From positions 186,001 to 250,000 of the forward strand of contig NZ_BAABGX010000001.1 of assembly GCF_039541795.1 (NCBI RefSeq): a DNA stretch of 64,000 nt, written 5' to 3'. Positions 17,493 to 26,643 of this stretch are shown here, piece after piece; the stretch's first letter is position 1, and each line of letters begins with the position of its first letter. Source of the DNA: Nibribacter koreensis. Its GTDB lineage: Bacteria > Bacteroidota > Bacteroidia > Cytophagales > Hymenobacteraceae. The translations under genes and the position numbers were made by a program. The notes beneath the pieces are model-generated. The model did not search any database, was not told the DNA's origin, and saw only the letters and a program-made list of their open reading frames with translations.

Positions 17493-18254
17493 TTAGGTGT
17501 ACTGTAAAACCAATTTAACGCCGATGACCAGCACAAACACGCCCGTCAGGCCTTTGACGGCGCGCGGCTGAAGCTTTTGTAAGCTGACGCGGGTGCCCAC
17601 CTGTCCACCGGCAAACACCGCCAGAAGCAAGGGGAATAGAATGATGCCGTCTGCTTTGAAATTTCCGCTTGCCACCTGCCCGGCCAAGCCCGCCAGAGAA
17701 TTGACCAAGATGAAGAAGGAGGCCAGCGCGGCAATGGTTTTAGGCTGGGCCCATCTCAGCAAATGCAACACCGGCGAAAGCAAAATGCCACCGCCAATAC
17801 CCACCAAACCAGAGACAAACCCAGCACCGGCACCCAGTGAGAGATGAAGTGCTAAGGCGCTGCTTTTGGGGGTAGGAGCGTGGCTTTGTGGAACGGGCAG
17901 AAATAACTGGAAAATCAACAGCGCTCCGGACAAAGCCAATACTGCGCCCAGGCAAACAAAGAAAACCGGTTGGGACAAGGAAATGGTGGCGCCTAGAAAA
18001 GCGGCCGGCACACTGCATGCCACTAGCGGCAGAAAAAGCTTCTTGTTAAAAAGGCCCTCTTGGTAAAACAAATAGGTGCCGCCTGAGACCACCACCAGGT
18101 TGCAGAGCAGGGCCGTGGTTTTAATCTCCAGAAAGTTAGGCAAGAAAAGCGCCAACAAGGCCAGGTAGCTAGACCCACCGCCAAACCCCACCGAGGAGTA
18201 CAACACCGCCACGGCAAAAAAACAAAGGGCCAGCCAGAGCAAAGATGCGTCCAT
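17493..18254 (-). CDS. TauE/SafE-family sulfite exporter-like permease
   Basis: Eight or so membrane segments in about 253 residues, with the family signatures SSVGFGGGSSYLALL near the N-terminus and GFVSGLVGIGGGILLSPVL in the second half (the duplicated glycine-rich loops). The start chosen is the ATG at 18254 (MDASLLWLAL), which overlaps the TGA of the MoeB-rhodanese gene by one base, showing translational coupling. TauE/SafE proteins move sulfite, sulfonates or other anions. Its place in a molybdenum-cofactor operon suggests transport of sulfite, thiosulfate or an oxyanion connected with a Mo enzyme, but that is inference. Confidence 0.88.
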   Translation of the reverse strand: MDASLLWLALCFFAVAVLYSSVGFGGGSSYLALLALFLPNFLEIKTTALLCNLVVVSGGTYLFYQEGLFNKKLFLPLVACSVPAAFLGATISLSQPVFFVCLGAVLALSGALLIFQLFLPVPQSHAPTPKSSALALHLSLGAGAGFVSGLVGIGGGILLSPVLHLLRWAQPKTIAALASFFILVNSLAGLAGQVASGNFKADGIILFPLLLAVFAGGQVGTRVSLQKLQPRAVKGLTGVFVLVIGVKLVLQYT

Positions 18255-19342
18255 CAAGTTACCACTAGTGTGTTGGAGAAGTCTCTCTGCCATTGATCCA
18301 TGCCCCCGGCCAGGCTGTACACTTTCAGGTTTGCGTCATGTTCTAACAGAATTTGCGCGGCCTTTACGCTGCGGCCTCCTTTCTGGCATACGGTCACAAT
18401 GGGCAGGTGCAGGGGCAACTGGCCTACTTGCTGAGGCAGTAAGCCCAAAGGCGTGAGCAAGGCTTTCTGTAAGCGCGCGTGTTGGTATTCCGGTTCTTCG
18501 CGCACGTCCAGTAACAAGAACTTCTGGCCTTGCGCTATCCAGTCAAAGAGGTCGTGAGTGGACATCTCTGGTACCGCGGTACAAGTTGCTAGCGCATAGG
18601 AAGCCTGCAAAGAATCTATTTTCTGATTTTGAGGATTGGCCTTCAACTTAATCTTATGCTGGGTCTGGTGCAGAAAATCAAACAGCAGGAGAGAGCCTGC
18701 ACAGGCGGTGCCAATACCCGTGAGAACCTTGACGGCCTCCAGGGCCTGGTGCATGCCTAACAAGCCAGGAACTACCCCCAGCACACCGGCGGCATTACAG
18801 TCCGGAATTTCCTGGGCCGAGGGCGGTGTAGGGTACAGGCAACGGTAGGTGGGGCCGCCCTCAAAGTTGAAGACGCTTACCTGCCCTTCAAACTGATGCA
18901 AGGCGCCGTATACAAAAGGTTTACCCAAAAGCACACAGGCATCATTGATTAGGTAGCGGGCCTCAAAGTTGTCTGTGGCGTCAATCACCAAATCATACTC
19001 TTGGATAATGGTCAGAGCGTTTTCGGGCGTCAGGTGGTGCAGGTAGGGTTGAAAGCGCACCTCTGGGTTGAGCAGAGACAGCTTGCGTACCGCCACCGTC
19101 ACTTTCTTTTCGCCAACTTCTGGCGTGTAATACAAGACCTGGCGGTGCAGGTTGGTCAAGCTAATGGTATCGTCATCCATGAGGCCAATGGTTCCTACGC
19201 CCATGCCCGTGAGGTACTGTAGCACAGGAACGCCCAAGCCGCCGGCACCCACCACCAGCACCTTTGCTTGTTGTAGTTTTTGCTGTGCCTCGGGGCCAAA
19301 CCCCTTAAGCTGAAGTTGTCTACTGTACCGCTGCTGGTCCAT
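18254..19342 (-). CDS. moeB: MoeB/ThiF adenylyltransferase fused to a rhodanese domain
   Basis: Activates the C-terminal glycine of MoaD (or ThiS) by adenylation so that sulfur can be loaded. Residues 1-245 form the E1-like domain: RYSRQLQLKGFG, the nucleotide loop VVGAGGLGVPVLQYL, DLVIDATDNFEARYLIND and PDCNAAGVLG. Residues about 265-362 form a rhodanese domain with LLLDVREEPEYQHA and the active-site cysteine in VTVCQKGGRS, a potential sulfur donor. The fusion resembles eukaryotic MOCS3 and many Bacteroidota proteins. It overlaps mobA by 23 bases and the permease by one. It could also serve thiamin synthesis. Confidence 0.92.
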   Translation of the reverse strand: MDQQRYSRQLQLKGFGPEAQQKLQQAKVLVVGAGGLGVPVLQYLTGMGVGTIGLMDDDTISLTNLHRQVLYYTPEVGEKKVTVAVRKLSLLNPEVRFQPYLHHLTPENALTIIQEYDLVIDATDNFEARYLINDACVLLGKPFVYGALHQFEGQVSVFNFEGGPTYRCLYPTPPSAQEIPDCNAAGVLGVVPGLLGMHQALEAVKVLTGIGTACAGSLLLFDFLHQTQHKIKLKANPQNQKIDSLQASYALATCTAVPEMSTHDLFDWIAQGQKFLLLDVREEPEYQHARLQKALLTPLGLLPQQVGQLPLHLPIVTVCQKGGRSVKAAQILLEHDANLKVYSLAGGMDQWQRDFSNTLVVT

Positions 19343-19928
19343 GGTGTAGCTTTTGTAGGATGTAGGCGCGCTCTTCGGGGTGATTGGCGTTATAGAGTTC
19401 CTCGTCCTGGTCTGGGTAAATGAGCTTGGTGTCTGCGTTGAGCAGGAATTTGCGCGGACAGGTCTTGCCGGTTTGAGTAAACGCTAGAGCAGACGCGTAA
19501 GCCCCTGGTTCCCAGATAGCCAACAGTGGCTCAGGCAAGTCTGACCCTTGCACGGCATAAGCAGTCGCGGTTTTGGTTAAGTCTCTTGCTACCACTAGTT
19601 TTTGCAGAGTAGAAACGCGCACCAAGGGCATGTCACAGGCAATAACCAGCCACGCCGCTTGAGGATGTTGTTGCATGGCACTCAGAATTCCGTTCAAAGG
19701 CCCTCGCACCTCCAGCGCATCTGCCAGCACGTTCACCTCATTAGAAACCTCTTGTTCCTGGCCGGGACGGACGCTCAGAAAAACCTGCGGGCAGACGCTA
19801 TTTAGCATGTGGTACAGGTAGTCTCGCTGAGGTTGGCCGTGGTAAGAAAGGAGGCCTTTGTCCTGACCCATTCTTGTGCTTTGTCCGCCGCTCAGCACCA
19901 AGCCATACAAAGGAATATTAGCCGACAT
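19320..19928 (-). CDS. mobA: Molybdenum cofactor guanylyltransferase MobA
   Basis: Attaches GMP to Mo-molybdopterin to give the bis-MGD type cofactor. The start is MSANIPLYGLVLSGGQ at 19928; a longer frame to 20033 overlaps moaC and is not protein-like. The nucleotide-binding signature LVLSGGQSTRMGQDKGLL, the strand WLVIACDMPLV with its metal-binding aspartate, and LLNADT are present in 202 residues. It overlaps moaC by 11 bases and the MoeB fusion by 23. Together with MocA-like and XdhC genes upstream, this suggests the cell makes more than one nucleotide form of the cofactor. Confidence 0.92.
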   Translation of the reverse strand: MSANIPLYGLVLSGGQSTRMGQDKGLLSYHGQPQRDYLYHMLNSVCPQVFLSVRPGQEQEVSNEVNVLADALEVRGPLNGILSAMQQHPQAAWLVIACDMPLVRVSTLQKLVVARDLTKTATAYAVQGSDLPEPLLAIWEPGAYASALAFTQTGKTCPRKFLLNADTKLIYPDQDEELYNANHPEERAYILQKLHHGPAAVQ

Positions 19929-20394
19929 GGATATCAGATTTTCCGCCGGTTTTCTCCAGCAGTTGAATGTTAGAGATGATGATGTGATGGGTGAGGGCTT
20001 TGCACATGTCATAGATGCACAGGGCCGCGGCACTGGCGCCCGTCAAGGCCTCCATCTCTACGCCGGTCTTGCCCTCGCACCGCACCAAACAGGTCACTTT
20101 TAAGGAGAAACCATCTGCCGGCACAATATCTATTTTGCAGGTGGACAAAGCTAAGGGATGACACAGGGGAATGATGTCTGCTGTTTTTTTGGCGGCCATC
20201 ACGCCCGCAATAATGGCCGTCTGGAACACCGCGCCTTTCTTGGTCAAGAAGTTCTGACCGGCCAGTTGGTTGTACACGTCTTCCGGGAAGCGCACGGTGG
20301 CCTCTGCTACGGCCGTGCGTTGCGTTACGGCTTTTTGGGAGACGTCTACCATGCTGGGATTACCCTGTTCATCTATATGGGAAAGTGTGCTCAT
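19918..20394 (-). CDS. moaC: Cyclic pyranopterin monophosphate synthase MoaC
   Basis: Second half of the first committed step of molybdopterin synthesis, acting on the MoaA product. The start is MSTLSHIDEQGNPSMVDVS at 20394. An upstream extension would run through a palindromic repeat and is rejected. Conserved blocks are AAKKTADIIPLCHPL, EGKTGVEMEALTGAS and AALCIYDMCKA, with the active-site lysine in KTGVEMEAL-type context. 158 residues is the normal length. Repeat copy 7 and about 100 further bases separate it from moaA. Confidence 0.95.
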   Translation of the reverse strand: MSTLSHIDEQGNPSMVDVSQKAVTQRTAVAEATVRFPEDVYNQLAGQNFLTKKGAVFQTAIIAGVMAAKKTADIIPLCHPLALSTCKIDIVPADGFSLKVTCLVRCEGKTGVEMEALTGASAAALCIYDMCKALTHHIIISNIQLLEKTGGKSDIHVG

Positions 20395-20403
20395 AGCTAG
20401 AAG

Positions 20404-20441
20404 CGTTTTTGGCCTGTTTTCTGGAAAATACCCCAAAAACG
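20404..20441. repeat. Palindromic repeat copy 7
   Basis: Arms CGTTTTTGGCCTGTTTTC and GAAAATACCCCAAAAACG (spacer TG). Ten bases upstream of the moaC start, so it would lie in the moaC leader if transcribed with moaA. Confidence 0.92.
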
Positions 20442-20500
20442 TATGGTTAATGAAAGATGATTTGCTATTGATCTATTGAAAGCCTTGCAAGAATTAAACG

Positions 20501-21493
20501 TTAACCGCCCAGCACCGACATGGAGGCATGTACGGCCTGACCATGGCTGGCTTCTGCCGCAAAGCCGTCTTGCTCGCGGTGGCTCACTGCCTCTAGTATT
20601 TCATTGGTTAATTGTTCCTGGCTGTGGCCAGCCCTGAGTAAGTCTCTGAGGTTGGTGGCAGGTGGCCCGTACAAACAGGTTCTTAATTCGCCGGTGGCGC
20701 CTAAGCGTATGCGGTTACACGTGCCGCAAAAGGTTCTGCTAAAAGACGGGATTATCCCGAAGGACCCGGCATAGCCCGACACACGGTAATTAACCGAGGT
20801 AGAGGACGGCTCGCTTTCTAGTTTCTGTAGCCCAGGGTAATGGTTTGCAATGTGCTGGTAGATTTCACGATGGCTCCATTGGGGTGGCTGGAAGGTGTCT
20901 CCGCCGTTAAAGGGCATCTCTTCCAGAAACCTGACGGCTAAGGAATAGTGTTTGGTCAATTCTACAAATGGCAGAATGTCTTGGACGTTCTTGTTTTCTG
21001 CCACCACGCAGTTCAGTTTCACTTCAAAGCCGCTTTCCAGCAATTGAAAAATAGAAGCGTAGACGGCCTCAAAGCTGTCGCGGCGGGTGATCTTGAAAAA
21101 ACGATCGCGGTCCAGAGAATCCAGGCTGATGTTGATCTTCCGGATGCCGATTTCCTGAAGTGTTTTGATTTGCTTGGCGTTGAGGGAGCCGTTGCTGGTG
21201 ACGGTGATTTCCTCCAGGCCCGGCAGCTGGCTGAGTTTGCGCAGAAAAGGCATGATGCCCGCCCGCACAAAGGGCTCGCCGCCCGTAATCCTGATCTTGT
21301 TCACACCCAGACTGCAAAACAGCGCCGACAGTTGGTACAGCTCCTCAAAGGAAAGCAGTTCCTGGCGCGCGGCAAAGTTCATGCCTTCCTCGGGCATGCA
21401 GTAGTAGCACCTAAAGTTGCATCGGTCCGTGACCGAGAGGCGCAGGTAGGTGAGTTGGCGACCGTATTTATCTATCAACAAAGGTTGGCTCAT
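20501..21493 (-). CDS. moaA: GTP 3',8-cyclase MoaA
   Basis: Radical-SAM enzyme that starts molybdopterin synthesis from GTP. The start is MSQPLLIDKYGRQLTYLRL at 21493, two bases after the moaE stop. The N-terminal 4Fe-4S cluster motif is C25-x3-C29-x2-C32 (CNFRCYYC), followed by ITGGEP. The second cluster ligands are in FCGTCNRIRLGATGELRTC. The C-terminus ends in LGG, the double-glycine tail that reaches into the active site. About 330 residues, normal for MoaA. Confidence 0.96.
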   Translation of the reverse strand: MSQPLLIDKYGRQLTYLRLSVTDRCNFRCYYCMPEEGMNFAARQELLSFEELYQLSALFCSLGVNKIRITGGEPFVRAGIMPFLRKLSQLPGLEEITVTSNGSLNAKQIKTLQEIGIRKINISLDSLDRDRFFKITRRDSFEAVYASIFQLLESGFEVKLNCVVAENKNVQDILPFVELTKHYSLAVRFLEEMPFNGGDTFQPPQWSHREIYQHIANHYPGLQKLESEPSSTSVNYRVSGYAGSFGIIPSFSRTFCGTCNRIRLGATGELRTCLYGPPATNLRDLLRAGHSQEQLTNEILEAVSHREQDGFAAEASHGQAVHASMSVLGG

Positions 21494-21495
21494 AC

Positions 21496-21915
21496 TTAAG
21501 GGTGGGCGTTCACCCATACGCTGTTGTCTTGGTAATACTCTTTTTTCCAGATGGGCACGGTCTTCTTGAGCTCGTCAATCAAAAACCGGCAGGCAGTAAA
21601 GGCCGCATCCCGGTGCGCCGAGGCCACGCCTATGATCACCACTGGTTCACCTATCAGCTTTTCGCCTACGGCATGTAGCATCACTAGTTTAGTGATAGGC
21701 CATTGCTGTTGGGCGGCCTGGGCCAACTTCTCCATTTCTTTGAGGGCCATGGGCGCGTACGCTTCAAAGACCAGCTTGACCACGTCCTTGCCCTGTGCGT
21801 AATTGCGCACGGTGCCTACAAATAAATCAATGCCGCCGGCCGAGGGGTCCTGCAAATACTGGTAAGCTTCTTGTAGGTCTACATGGTCTACTATCTTTAT
21901 CAGCATGGTGTTCAA
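21496..21915 (-). CDS. moaE: Molybdopterin synthase catalytic subunit MoaE
   Basis: Large subunit of molybdopterin synthase, which adds the dithiolene sulfurs using MoaD thiocarboxylate. 139 residues with LFVGTVRNYAQGKDV, LVFEAYAPMALKEM, GVASAHRDAAFTACRFLIDELKK-type segment (AHRDAAF conserved) and the end motif VPIWKKEYYQD carrying catalytic lysines. The stop of moaD directly abuts its start (one base after), a clear translational coupling of the two subunits. Confidence 0.95.
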   Translation of the reverse strand: MNTMLIKIVDHVDLQEAYQYLQDPSAGGIDLFVGTVRNYAQGKDVVKLVFEAYAPMALKEMEKLAQAAQQQWPITKLVMLHAVGEKLIGEPVVIIGVASAHRDAAFTACRFLIDELKKTVPIWKKEYYQDNSVWVNAHP

Positions 21916-22155
21916 TTAACCGCCGCTCACGGGCGGAATTAGGGCAATTTCCTGGTTGGGCTTGATTTCTTGGGCATCATCGGCGTACTCGCTGTCCACG
22001 GCTATGGCCAATGAGCTGAGCTTCTGCATGGCCGGGAAGTGGGCGTGCAACCATTCGCGTAACTGGGCTACCGTCTGGAGGTTTTCCTCAGGGGGCACAG
22101 TAAGCGTGTTCTGGCCCACTAGTTCGCGCGTAATCCCAAACAATAGTATCTCCAT
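21916..22155 (-). CDS. moaD: Molybdopterin synthase sulfur-carrier subunit MoaD
   Basis: Ubiquitin-fold sulfur carrier of 79 residues from the ATG at 22155 (MEILLFGITRELVG); the frame is open to 22245 but the extra part is unlike the family. It ends in IALIPPVSGG, where the terminal Gly-Gly is adenylated by the MoeB fusion and turned into a thiocarboxylate. It partners MoaE, encoded immediately downstream. The gap to mocA upstream contains repeat copy 8 and no other gene. Confidence 0.93.
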   Translation of the reverse strand: MEILLFGITRELVGQNTLTVPPEENLQTVAQLREWLHAHFPAMQKLSSLAIAVDSEYADDAQEIKPNQEIALIPPVSGG

Positions 22156-22376
22156 ATCCCTTTTCTTGTTCAAGTAAAGATTGCTTGGCAAAAGGCCAGG
22201 CGGTGAATCAATAGCTAATTTACTTCGGTTTTCAGCGGTATTCAAGCAGAACAGATTTTACCTGCCTTTAGAAGAACGGCTTTAAGTGGAGAATGGTATG
22301 AAAAGGAAGGCGGTGTATGTTGTTGGAATAGTTTCTCCTGCATCCTCAAACTAGCCTTGTTCATTGGCCCTTGCTT

Positions 22377-22414
22377 CGTTTTTGGCCTGTTTTCTGAAAA
22401 ATAAGCCAAAAACG
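22377..22414. repeat. Palindromic repeat copy 8
   Basis: Arms CGTTTTTGGCCTGTTTTC and AAAATAAGCCAAAAACG, eight bases past the mocA stop. Confidence 0.92.
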
Positions 22415-22422
22415 ACAGTAGT

Positions 22423-23022
22423 TTACTCGCCATTCTCCATCTGTTGCAAGGTTAGATAATCTTCTGGCGTGTCAATGTCCAGAGCCGCCGCTGGAAAAGG
22501 AATAGCATGCACCTGGTTCATGTGTTTGAGTAATACTTTCTTGGCGCCTTCCTGTCCCTGTAATTGGTTTAGTTCTGTAAAGTAGCGTGCGTCAAACAAC
22601 ACGGGTGCGCCTACCGTTTCTGCATATGCGCAGGCAATGATTCCCTTATCGGTTTGGTCTTTGGCTTGCATCATGGCATTTAAAAGATCTGCCGTAATCA
22701 GGGGTTGGTCGCAGAGAAGGAAAAGGGCGTTGGTGCTAACAGGGTGGAATTTTTGTAACACATGCAGGCCTGCTTTGATGGAAGCTGCCATGCCTTCTTC
22801 CCAGTTCAAGTTGTTGATGTATTTAATAGGCAGATGGGCAATCTCCGGGATAATCTGCTCAGAATTAGCGCCCAACACCACCAATACCTGATCAGCCTTT
22901 GAACCAAGCGCGATTTCTGCTACATGTTGCACCAGCGTCTTTCCCTGGTAAGACAGTTGTTGCTTGGGGTGGCCCATTCGCGAGGAACTGCCTGCGGCTA
23001 AAATGATAATGGCAATGCTCAT
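22423..23022 (-). CDS. mocA: MocA-like molybdenum cofactor cytidylyltransferase
   Basis: NTP-transferase of 199 residues: IIILAAGSSSRMGHPKQQL is the nucleotide-binding signature and ALFLLCDQPLI the metal-binding strand. MocA adds CMP to Mo-molybdopterin for xanthine-dehydrogenase-type enzymes. Its start overlaps the stop of the XdhC gene by four bases, and XdhC matures the same enzyme class, which supports MocA over MobA. No xanthine dehydrogenase or CoxL-type gene is seen in the window. Confidence 0.87.
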   Translation of the reverse strand: MSIAIIILAAGSSSRMGHPKQQLSYQGKTLVQHVAEIALGSKADQVLVVLGANSEQIIPEIAHLPIKYINNLNWEEGMAASIKAGLHVLQKFHPVSTNALFLLCDQPLITADLLNAMMQAKDQTDKGIIACAYAETVGAPVLFDARYFTELNQLQGQEGAKKVLLKHMNQVHAIPFPAAALDIDTPEDYLTLQQMENGE

Positions 23023-24197
23023 ATGGCTTGGGTAGAAGCTAGATTTGATGCCGCAACGTCCACGGCCGGGGCATGGATGGGCTGTTGCTTATCCCGCAGG
23101 AAACCACCGGCGCGTTGCGCGAAGACGGCTTTGATTTCAGCCAGAATGGACAAGGCAATCTCCTCGGCGGTTTCAGCGCCCAGGTCCAAGCCGACGGGTC
23201 CGTAAAGGTTTTGTAAGGAGACTTCTTCTTTTAGTGCGCCCACTTCTTTCAAGTCTTCTAGGAGCATATTGAATTTCTTCTTCGGGCCTAGAACGCCAAT
23301 GTAGGGAAGGTCCAGCGGAAGGAAGGTTTTCAACGCGCCCAGGTCATAGTTGTAGTTATGCGTGAGCAAGACAACGGCGGTGTATTTGTCTACGGTGAGG
23401 TGCTGTAAAATATCCTCTGGCCTGGAGACCACCACCTGTTGCGCCAAGGCAAACCGTGCTTGGGTAGCGTAATTAGCTCTTCCATCTACCACGGTGGTGT
23501 GCCAACCCAGCAACTGTGCCATATGCACCAACGGAAGCGCGTCATTACCTGCTCCGCAAATCACCAGCGCCGGGGACGGCTGTACCACTTCTATAAAACC
23601 AGTAAGGGTATGTTCTGCCAATTCATAGTCTAGCGTGACAGATGTTTCCTTTTGCAAAGCAATGCAGGCGTCTTGCGTTAAGGTTTCCAGCATAAGGGCA
23701 GGCGCACGGTGCGAAACAATACTTTCACTTGCAGGTAGTGGAAGCTGTAAAAGGCAGGTGCCGGGTTGGTCTGCCTTGCGGTCTTGTAAGGAGAAAAGCG
23801 TAACCAGCACAGAAGTTTGGCGGGTGGCAATGGCGCGTTCCAGTAATATTAGCGGATGGTTGGCTTCGGCGGGATTGATGGGCTCTATCAAGATGTGAAT
23901 GATGCCGTTACAACCCAAACCCACGCCTAGCTGGGCATCGTCCTCGTCCATGGTGTCATATTTGACTAGGGAGGGTTTGCCTTGGGTCATGGCCAGACGG
24001 GCTTTGCGCAGGGCGTCCCCCTCCAGGCAACCGCCACTGATGGCCCCGGTGAGTTGGCCGTCTTCAGAGACCAGCATGCGGGCGCCGGGCCTGCGGTAGG
24101 CAGAGCCTTCCACCAATACCACCGTGGCCAAGGCGGTCTGCTTGCCTTCTTTCTGGTGCTGGTGAAAAGCGTGGACAATGTCGGTGATTTCTTTCAT
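23019..24197 (-). CDS. XdhC/CoxI-family Mo-enzyme maturation factor
   Basis: Helps load and sulfurate the cofactor of xanthine dehydrogenase-family enzymes. The start is MKEITDIVHAFHQHQ at 24197. The N-terminal XdhC/CoxI domain has VVLVEGSAYRRPGARMLV, GAISGGCLEGDAL and GVGLGCNGIIHILIE; the C-terminal Rossmann-like domain has VICGAGNDALPLVHMA, YTAVVLLTHNYNYDL and YIGVLGPKKK, ending with the GLDLGAETAEEIALSILAEI block. About 392 residues, full length. First gene of the cofactor cluster; no clear promoter was recognised in the 95-base gap to the kinase gene. Confidence 0.9.
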   Translation of the reverse strand: MKEITDIVHAFHQHQKEGKQTALATVVLVEGSAYRRPGARMLVSEDGQLTGAISGGCLEGDALRKARLAMTQGKPSLVKYDTMDEDDAQLGVGLGCNGIIHILIEPINPAEANHPLILLERAIATRQTSVLVTLFSLQDRKADQPGTCLLQLPLPASESIVSHRAPALMLETLTQDACIALQKETSVTLDYELAEHTLTGFIEVVQPSPALVICGAGNDALPLVHMAQLLGWHTTVVDGRANYATQARFALAQQVVVSRPEDILQHLTVDKYTAVVLLTHNYNYDLGALKTFLPLDLPYIGVLGPKKKFNMLLEDLKEVGALKEEVSLQNLYGPVGLDLGAETAEEIALSILAEIKAVFAQRAGGFLRDKQQPIHAPAVDVAASNLASTQAI

Positions 24198-24292
24198 GCG
24201 CGCTGAACGGGTGCTGTGGTAACGTAGAGCAGAGGGCAAGTATTCTGCTTCTAAGGTACAACTTCTACTTGCGCGGCAAAAAATGGTTCTGT

Positions 24293-26491
24293 CTATAAAG
24301 GCGGTAAATAGATTAAAAAGCGGGTACCCACACCAATCTGACTGGTTACCTCAATGTGACCGCCCATGGCGTCCAGGTGGCTTTTTACAAGGTACAAGCC
24401 CATGCCTCGGCCTTCCTGGTCTTTGTGAAAACGCTTATACAGTTTAAAAATATGGCCCCGTGCCTTAAGGGTATCAAACCCAGAACCAGTGTCTGAGAAT
24501 GAGATGGCTGTTGCTTTTTCTTGGTTTCCATAGCATCTAATAGAAATCTTAAGGGGACGATCCTCAGCCCGATACTTAATGGAATTGCTGATGAGGTTAT
24601 GGAAGATGCTGTACAGGTACGCCTTATTGGCACGGGCATACAGGCGCTCGCTGGTTTTAACAGAAACCTCCACGTCAAACTGCTCCAGCTGCTCCTGAAA
24701 AGAAGCCAGGGCCTGCTCCAGCACGGCACGCACGTCTACCACCTCCAGCCACAGGTTTCCGGCGCTGTCCCGCACGGTCAAAATGGTGTTCATGTCACGC
24801 AAAACGGTGTCCAGTTTCTGGATGCTCTGGCTTAGGTAGTCCAGGGAGACGTCAAAGGCTTTGGAGTTTTTATCAGTCTTGGACATGAGCTTGGTGATGC
24901 CCAGGGCATTGGACACCGGTGCGCGCAGGTTATGTGATACTATATAGGCAAACTTCTGCAGGTCACTATTTTGGCGGTATAAATCATCTGCCAGCTTGGA
25001 GAGCTCCATTTCTGAGTTCTTCAGATCGGTGATGTCTGTTTGTACCACTACGTAGCTGGTCAGGTGGTCTTTTTCATTGAAAATAGGAGAAATGTCCACT
25101 GACAGCCAAATGTCTGTGCCGTCTTTTCTACCGTTGGGGGCTTTAAAGGAGACCACTTCGCCTTTGGCCAGGTTCTGCCAGGGCGGGGCAATGTCACCCC
25201 CGTTGGGGTTGTGGCTTTTGAGCAGGTCTTTGGGTTGCTGGCCCAGCGCCTCTGCCATGGTATAGCCCAGTAGTCTGGTAAAGCCCTCGTTCACCCATTG
25301 TATGCGCCACTCATTGTCACACAGCAGGACGCCGTTGTTGGTTTTACTGGCCACCAAAGCCAGACGCTCCAGCTCTTGTTTGGTGTGCACCTGGTCTGTG
25401 ACGTCCTGCAGAATGCCAATGAACCGCACCAGCTTCCCTTGTTCAGAAAAGATGGGCGTGATGTCCATGGCAATGAAAATCTCGCGGCCGTCTTTGGTGT
25501 AATTGGTGAGCGTGGCGTTAAAGGGCTGCCGTTTTAAGAGCATCTCCCGGATATACTGGACCGTGGCTTTGTCTGTGTTGGGCCCTTGCATGACGGCTCC
25601 TGGTTTTTTGCCTGCCATCTCTGGCAGACTGAAACCCAGCAGCTGCGTGAAGCCTTCATTGACCCATTCAGTGAGGCCGCTGGCATCTGTAATCACCACG
25701 CCCTGCGTGGTTTTGCTGGCCACCAGCGCCAGTTTTTCCAGTTCCTCCTTGGTCTTAACCAGGTCAGTGACATCGTCAAAATAAATGGAAAGCCCTTCTG
25801 GCGACGGATAGGTTTTTATGTGGAACCATTTGCCCAGCCCCCGGTGGTAGGTGGTAAACGTGACGGTGTGCCCCGTATTGAAGGCCTGGTAGTACTTGGT
25901 GTAGGGCTCGCCGCCAATGGCCTCCGGAAAGACCGTCCACAAATGCTCTCCTAAATGAAAATGCCGGTTGATGGGCAAGAGCCGTTCGGCCTCCTGGTTA
26001 AAGTAGGTGATGCGCCAGTTGCGGTCTACGGTGAGCAGGGCGTCTGTGATGGAGTCAAAAAAGGTGTTGAGCTTTTTGTTTTGGCTGTCAATGGTGGCCG
26101 ATGCCTGCACCAGTGAGGAGATGTCGCGGGCCAGGGAGTAGAGGGTGTCGTCTTCCTCAGACCAGGCAGAAGACCATTGCACCGTGACTAGGTGGCCGTC
26201 TTTGTGCAGCAGCCGGTTCTGGAAGTCCTTGCGCTTGTCGCCACGCAGCAGGCTGGCCACCGCTTCACGGGATTTGACAAGGTCGCCGGGGTAGATGAAC
26301 TCATCAAAATGATGGCCTACCATTTCTTCGGGGGCGTAGCCCAGCATGGGGCTGCTGGCATCGCTTACATAGGTATAGTGCCCAGACACGTCTACGGTGC
26401 ACACCAAATCCTGAGAAACTTGTGCAAATTTCTCCCAGTTGATGGTGCTTTGACCTAGTTGTGCCGTATGGTTCTCCCTGCTTTTCACCAC
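24293..26491 (-). CDS. Soluble multi-PAS hybrid-less sensor histidine kinase
   Basis: 732 residues with no membrane segment, so a cytoplasmic sensor. Four PAS domains occupy roughly residues 15-510 (for example YVSDASSPMLGYAPEEMVG, WVNEGFTQLLGFSLPEMAG, WVNEGFTRLLGYTMAEALG). PAS 3 and 4 are near-duplicates preceded by ELEKLALVASKT and ELERLALVASKT. The histidine phosphoacceptor is near residue 518 in FAYIVSHNLRAPVSN, and the HATPase ends with GRGMGLYLVKSHLDAMGG. No response regulator gene is adjacent, so it is an orphan kinase. Confidence 0.92.
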   Translation of the reverse strand: MVKSRENHTAQLGQSTINWEKFAQVSQDLVCTVDVSGHYTYVSDASSPMLGYAPEEMVGHHFDEFIYPGDLVKSREAVASLLRGDKRKDFQNRLLHKDGHLVTVQWSSAWSEEDDTLYSLARDISSLVQASATIDSQNKKLNTFFDSITDALLTVDRNWRITYFNQEAERLLPINRHFHLGEHLWTVFPEAIGGEPYTKYYQAFNTGHTVTFTTYHRGLGKWFHIKTYPSPEGLSIYFDDVTDLVKTKEELEKLALVASKTTQGVVITDASGLTEWVNEGFTQLLGFSLPEMAGKKPGAVMQGPNTDKATVQYIREMLLKRQPFNATLTNYTKDGREIFIAMDITPIFSEQGKLVRFIGILQDVTDQVHTKQELERLALVASKTNNGVLLCDNEWRIQWVNEGFTRLLGYTMAEALGQQPKDLLKSHNPNGGDIAPPWQNLAKGEVVSFKAPNGRKDGTDIWLSVDISPIFNEKDHLTSYVVVQTDITDLKNSEMELSKLADDLYRQNSDLQKFAYIVSHNLRAPVSNALGITKLMSKTDKNSKAFDVSLDYLSQSIQKLDTVLRDMNTILTVRDSAGNLWLEVVDVRAVLEQALASFQEQLEQFDVEVSVKTSERLYARANKAYLYSIFHNLISNSIKYRAEDRPLKISIRCYGNQEKATAISFSDTGSGFDTLKARGHIFKLYKRFHKDQEGRGMGLYLVKSHLDAMGGHIEVTSQIGVGTRFLIYLPPL

Positions 26492-26643
26492 TACCCCCTC
26501 TTTGTTCTATACAACGTGTCAATTACTTGATAGATTGGCTTTTAAGCAAGTATTATTGCATAAAAGAACGTAGGACTAGCTAATTTTAGATGAGCAGTAG
26601 CAGTTATGTGAAGTTGATGCAGAAAAGCACCTAAAAAACCTTC

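Noticed and set aside
20395..20436. N-terminal extension of MoaC
   Set aside because: It is read from the repeat (PENRPKT-like), and MSTLS at 20394 fits the family.
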